From contig NZ_LQGY01000054.1 of NCBI RefSeq assembly GCF_001620055.1, positions 1 through 49,782 of the forward strand: a DNA stretch of 49,782 nucleotides, given 5' to 3'. Both the position numbers and the translations under genes were made by a program. Of this stretch, positions 49,456 to 49,782 are shown piece after piece. Each line of letters opens with the position of its first letter. Positions within the stretch are counted from its first letter, which is position 1. The DNA comes from Agromyces sp. NDB4Y10 (lineage in GTDB: Bacteria; Actinomycetota; Actinomycetes; Actinomycetales; Microbacteriaceae). The notes beneath the pieces were generated by a model, which saw only the letters and a program-made list of their open reading frames with translations, was not told the origin of the DNA and ran no database searches.

Positions 49456-49782
49456 GTGGACCCGAACATCGCGCGGCAGGTGCTGCGCCTCGACGCCGTC
49501 GCCCCCCTCTCCCCCGCGATCGTGGAGGACGCCTTCGCCCGCGAGTCGTGGGAGCGCCATCCGTCGCGGTATCCGGATGCCGAGGGACGCGCCTCGGCCG
49601 AGGCGTGGGCGGCCACGCTCGCCGAGGCGCGCGCGGCCCTGCTCCGCGAGGCGGGGTCCGCGGCCGTGGGCGCGTGGCCGGGGTCGACGGATGCCGCGGT
49701 GCCGGCGCCGGCCCGACGCGGACTCTCCCGCGGCGCGGTCGTCGGCATCGTCGCCGGATCCGTCGCACTGCTCGCCGTGCTG
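49456..49782 (+). CDS. Hypothetical membrane protein, partial (C-terminus beyond window edge)
   Basis: The first 109 residues are visible. Residues 1-70 are soluble and helical (LRLDAVAPLSPAIVEDAFAR; RASAEAWAATLAEARAALLR), somewhat like the J-domain-adjacent or scaffolding helices of actinobacterial envelope proteins, but without a recognised motif. A Pro/Ala linker leads to a basic RRGLSRGAV and a transmembrane helix starting near residue 94 (VVGIVAGSVALLAVL). The GTG start is supported by the TATGAT box six bases upstream. Confidence 0.65.
   Translation, partial: MDPNIARQVLRLDAVAPLSPAIVEDAFARESWERHPSRYPDAEGRASAEAWAATLAEARAALLREAGSAAVGAWPGSTDAAVPAPARRGLSRGAVVGIVAGSVALLAVL

Noticed and set aside
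1..49782. Mobile elements, prophage, toxin-antitoxin or defence genes
   Set aside because: I saw no transposase, integrase, restriction or Cas domains. Base composition and gene density are even, and nearly every gene is a housekeeping or envelope type, so this looks like core chromosome.

Overview
The window is very GC-rich (roughly 70 percent or more by eye), densely packed and almost free of spacer. Actinomycete-type -10 boxes (TAnnnT), a DUF3117 gene, a soluble MgtE/DUF1003/Mrp cluster, the dapC-fdxA pair, an NrtR-nadABC-nadS operon and PIG-V and CtlX homologues all point to an Actinomycetota chromosome, most likely Microbacteriaceae. That placement is inference; no rRNA is present to confirm it. 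I annotate 48 protein genes, two of them cut by the window edges. I found no tRNA, rRNA, insertion sequence, prophage or CRISPR array.

Layout. 1-6076: a stress-type membrane protein (partial), then a coupled run of soluble MgtE/CBS protein, DUF1003 protein, Mrp ATPase and lipoprotein, then a succinic-semialdehyde dehydrogenase. 6107-10927: TatB, O-methyltransferase, DUF3117, a PIG-V-like mannosyltransferase, and divergent dapE and dapD. 11050-16192: a penicillin-acylase-family hydrolase, then an AsnC/Lrp regulator divergent from ornithine cyclodeaminase plus a CtlX-type citrulline hydrolase, a compact citrulline-to-ornithine-to-proline module. 16274-21923: citrate synthase, dapC, 7Fe ferredoxin, a lipoprotein/membrane-protein pair, enoyl-CoA hydratase and an M23 peptidase. 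22082-29631: typA and a peptide ABC transporter whose two ATPases are fused. 29860-31377: a CPBP protease-like protein and two small hypotheticals. 31381-36155: gcvT-gcvH-gcvP behind a tandem glycine riboswitch. 36323-42107: nrtR-nadA-nadB-nadC-nadS behind a palindromic operator. 42270-49782: an MFS exporter, a binding-protein/VWA fusion, a phosphoribosyltransferase, a coiled-coil membrane protein, a LON-domain protein coupled to a 63-residue zinc ribbon, an Fpg/Nei glycosylase, a hypothetical and a partial membrane protein.

Signals beyond genes. The strongest unexplained pattern is the 10-mer CGGATGCCGC / GCGGCATCCG. I count 33 copies, about equal on both strands. Within genes it forces A- or T-ending codons, the core occurs as inverted pairs in two terminator stems, and one copy sits inside the glycine riboswitch. 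Second, eight genes have a TAnnnT box 6 or 7 bases before the start codon, which predicts leaderless transcripts. Third, a GTAAC-N6-GTAAC direct repeat, the format of MtrA sites, precedes the M23 peptidase.
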